A stretch of DNA of 43,388 nt, taken from assembly GCA_022592435.1 (NCBI GenBank), contig JABYQS010000250.1, positions 1 through 43,388 of the forward strand, given 5' to 3'. Position 1 is the first letter of the stretch; every line of letters begins with the position of its first letter. Under the pieces are notes generated by a model. That model saw only the letters and a list, made by a program, of their open reading frames with translations. It had not been told where the DNA came from and did not search any database. A program made the position numbers and the translations under genes. Positions 43,351 to 43,388 of the stretch are shown piece by piece. This DNA is from Cerioporus squamosus. Lineage: Eukaryota; Basidiomycota; Agaricomycetes; Polyporales; Polyporaceae.

Positions 43351-43388
43351 TTGGTCGGCCCTCCTGGTCGTGCAAGATACCAGGCCCT

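Overview
This window reads as nuclear DNA of a filamentous basidiomycete, probably an Agaricomycete close to the polypores. The reasons are GC-rich coding DNA cut by many 43-80 nt GT..AG introns with CTNAC-like branch sites, clear SLM1 and PHO88/SND3 orthologues, a nuclear tRNA-Glu(CTC), and lineage-type BTB/POZ families. No prokaryotic features are present. Exon borders were worked out by hand from splice signals and by comparing paralogues. Where exon lengths sum to a multiple of three, I treat the model as well supported.

Layout. 0.4-2.5 kb: 5' remnant of an MFS transporter with a 1.66-kb intron. 2.9 kb: tRNA-Glu. 3.3-4.8 kb: two decayed BTB copies. 5.1-12.2 kb: three head-to-tail TVP38/TMEM64-type (DedA/VTT) membrane-protein genes on the minus strand (copies A, B, C). 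13.2-15.6 kb: two BTB genes on the plus strand, the first a pseudogene. 15.9-22.3 kb: a conserved-looking core on the minus strand (SLM1, an intact BTB gene, PHO88, a small hydrophilic protein). 22.8-23.2 kb: a small plus-strand candidate gene. 23.9-28.6 kb: two plus-strand TVP38-like genes (D, E). 28.7-31.3 kb: two minus-strand BTB genes. 32.3-35.4 kb: a TVP38-like relic and an intact copy F. 35.4-36.7 kb: a palindromic element and a tentative minus-strand gene. 36.8-39.45 kb: an array of about 39 hairpins. 39.6-40.4 kb: a hypothetical gene. 40.5-40.8 kb: a two-unit repeat. 41.1-43.35 kb: an acidic protein with a Zn2Cys6-spaced cysteine cluster.

Two systems stand out. First, six TVP38-like genes plus one relic alternate with seven BTB copies on both sides of the core. 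Every TVP38-like gene is transcribed outward and every flanking BTB gene inward. Copies range from intact to mutated to fragments, as expected for birth and death by tandem duplication, and several TVP38-like copies share promoter modules. Second, the 2.6-kb GC-rich array has repeating units that are hairpins: a GAGC...GCTC core with outer stems that change together and keep base pairing, while protein reading frame is not kept. It looks selected, or generated, as structured DNA/RNA rather than as protein, and it is the strongest candidate for something undescribed here.
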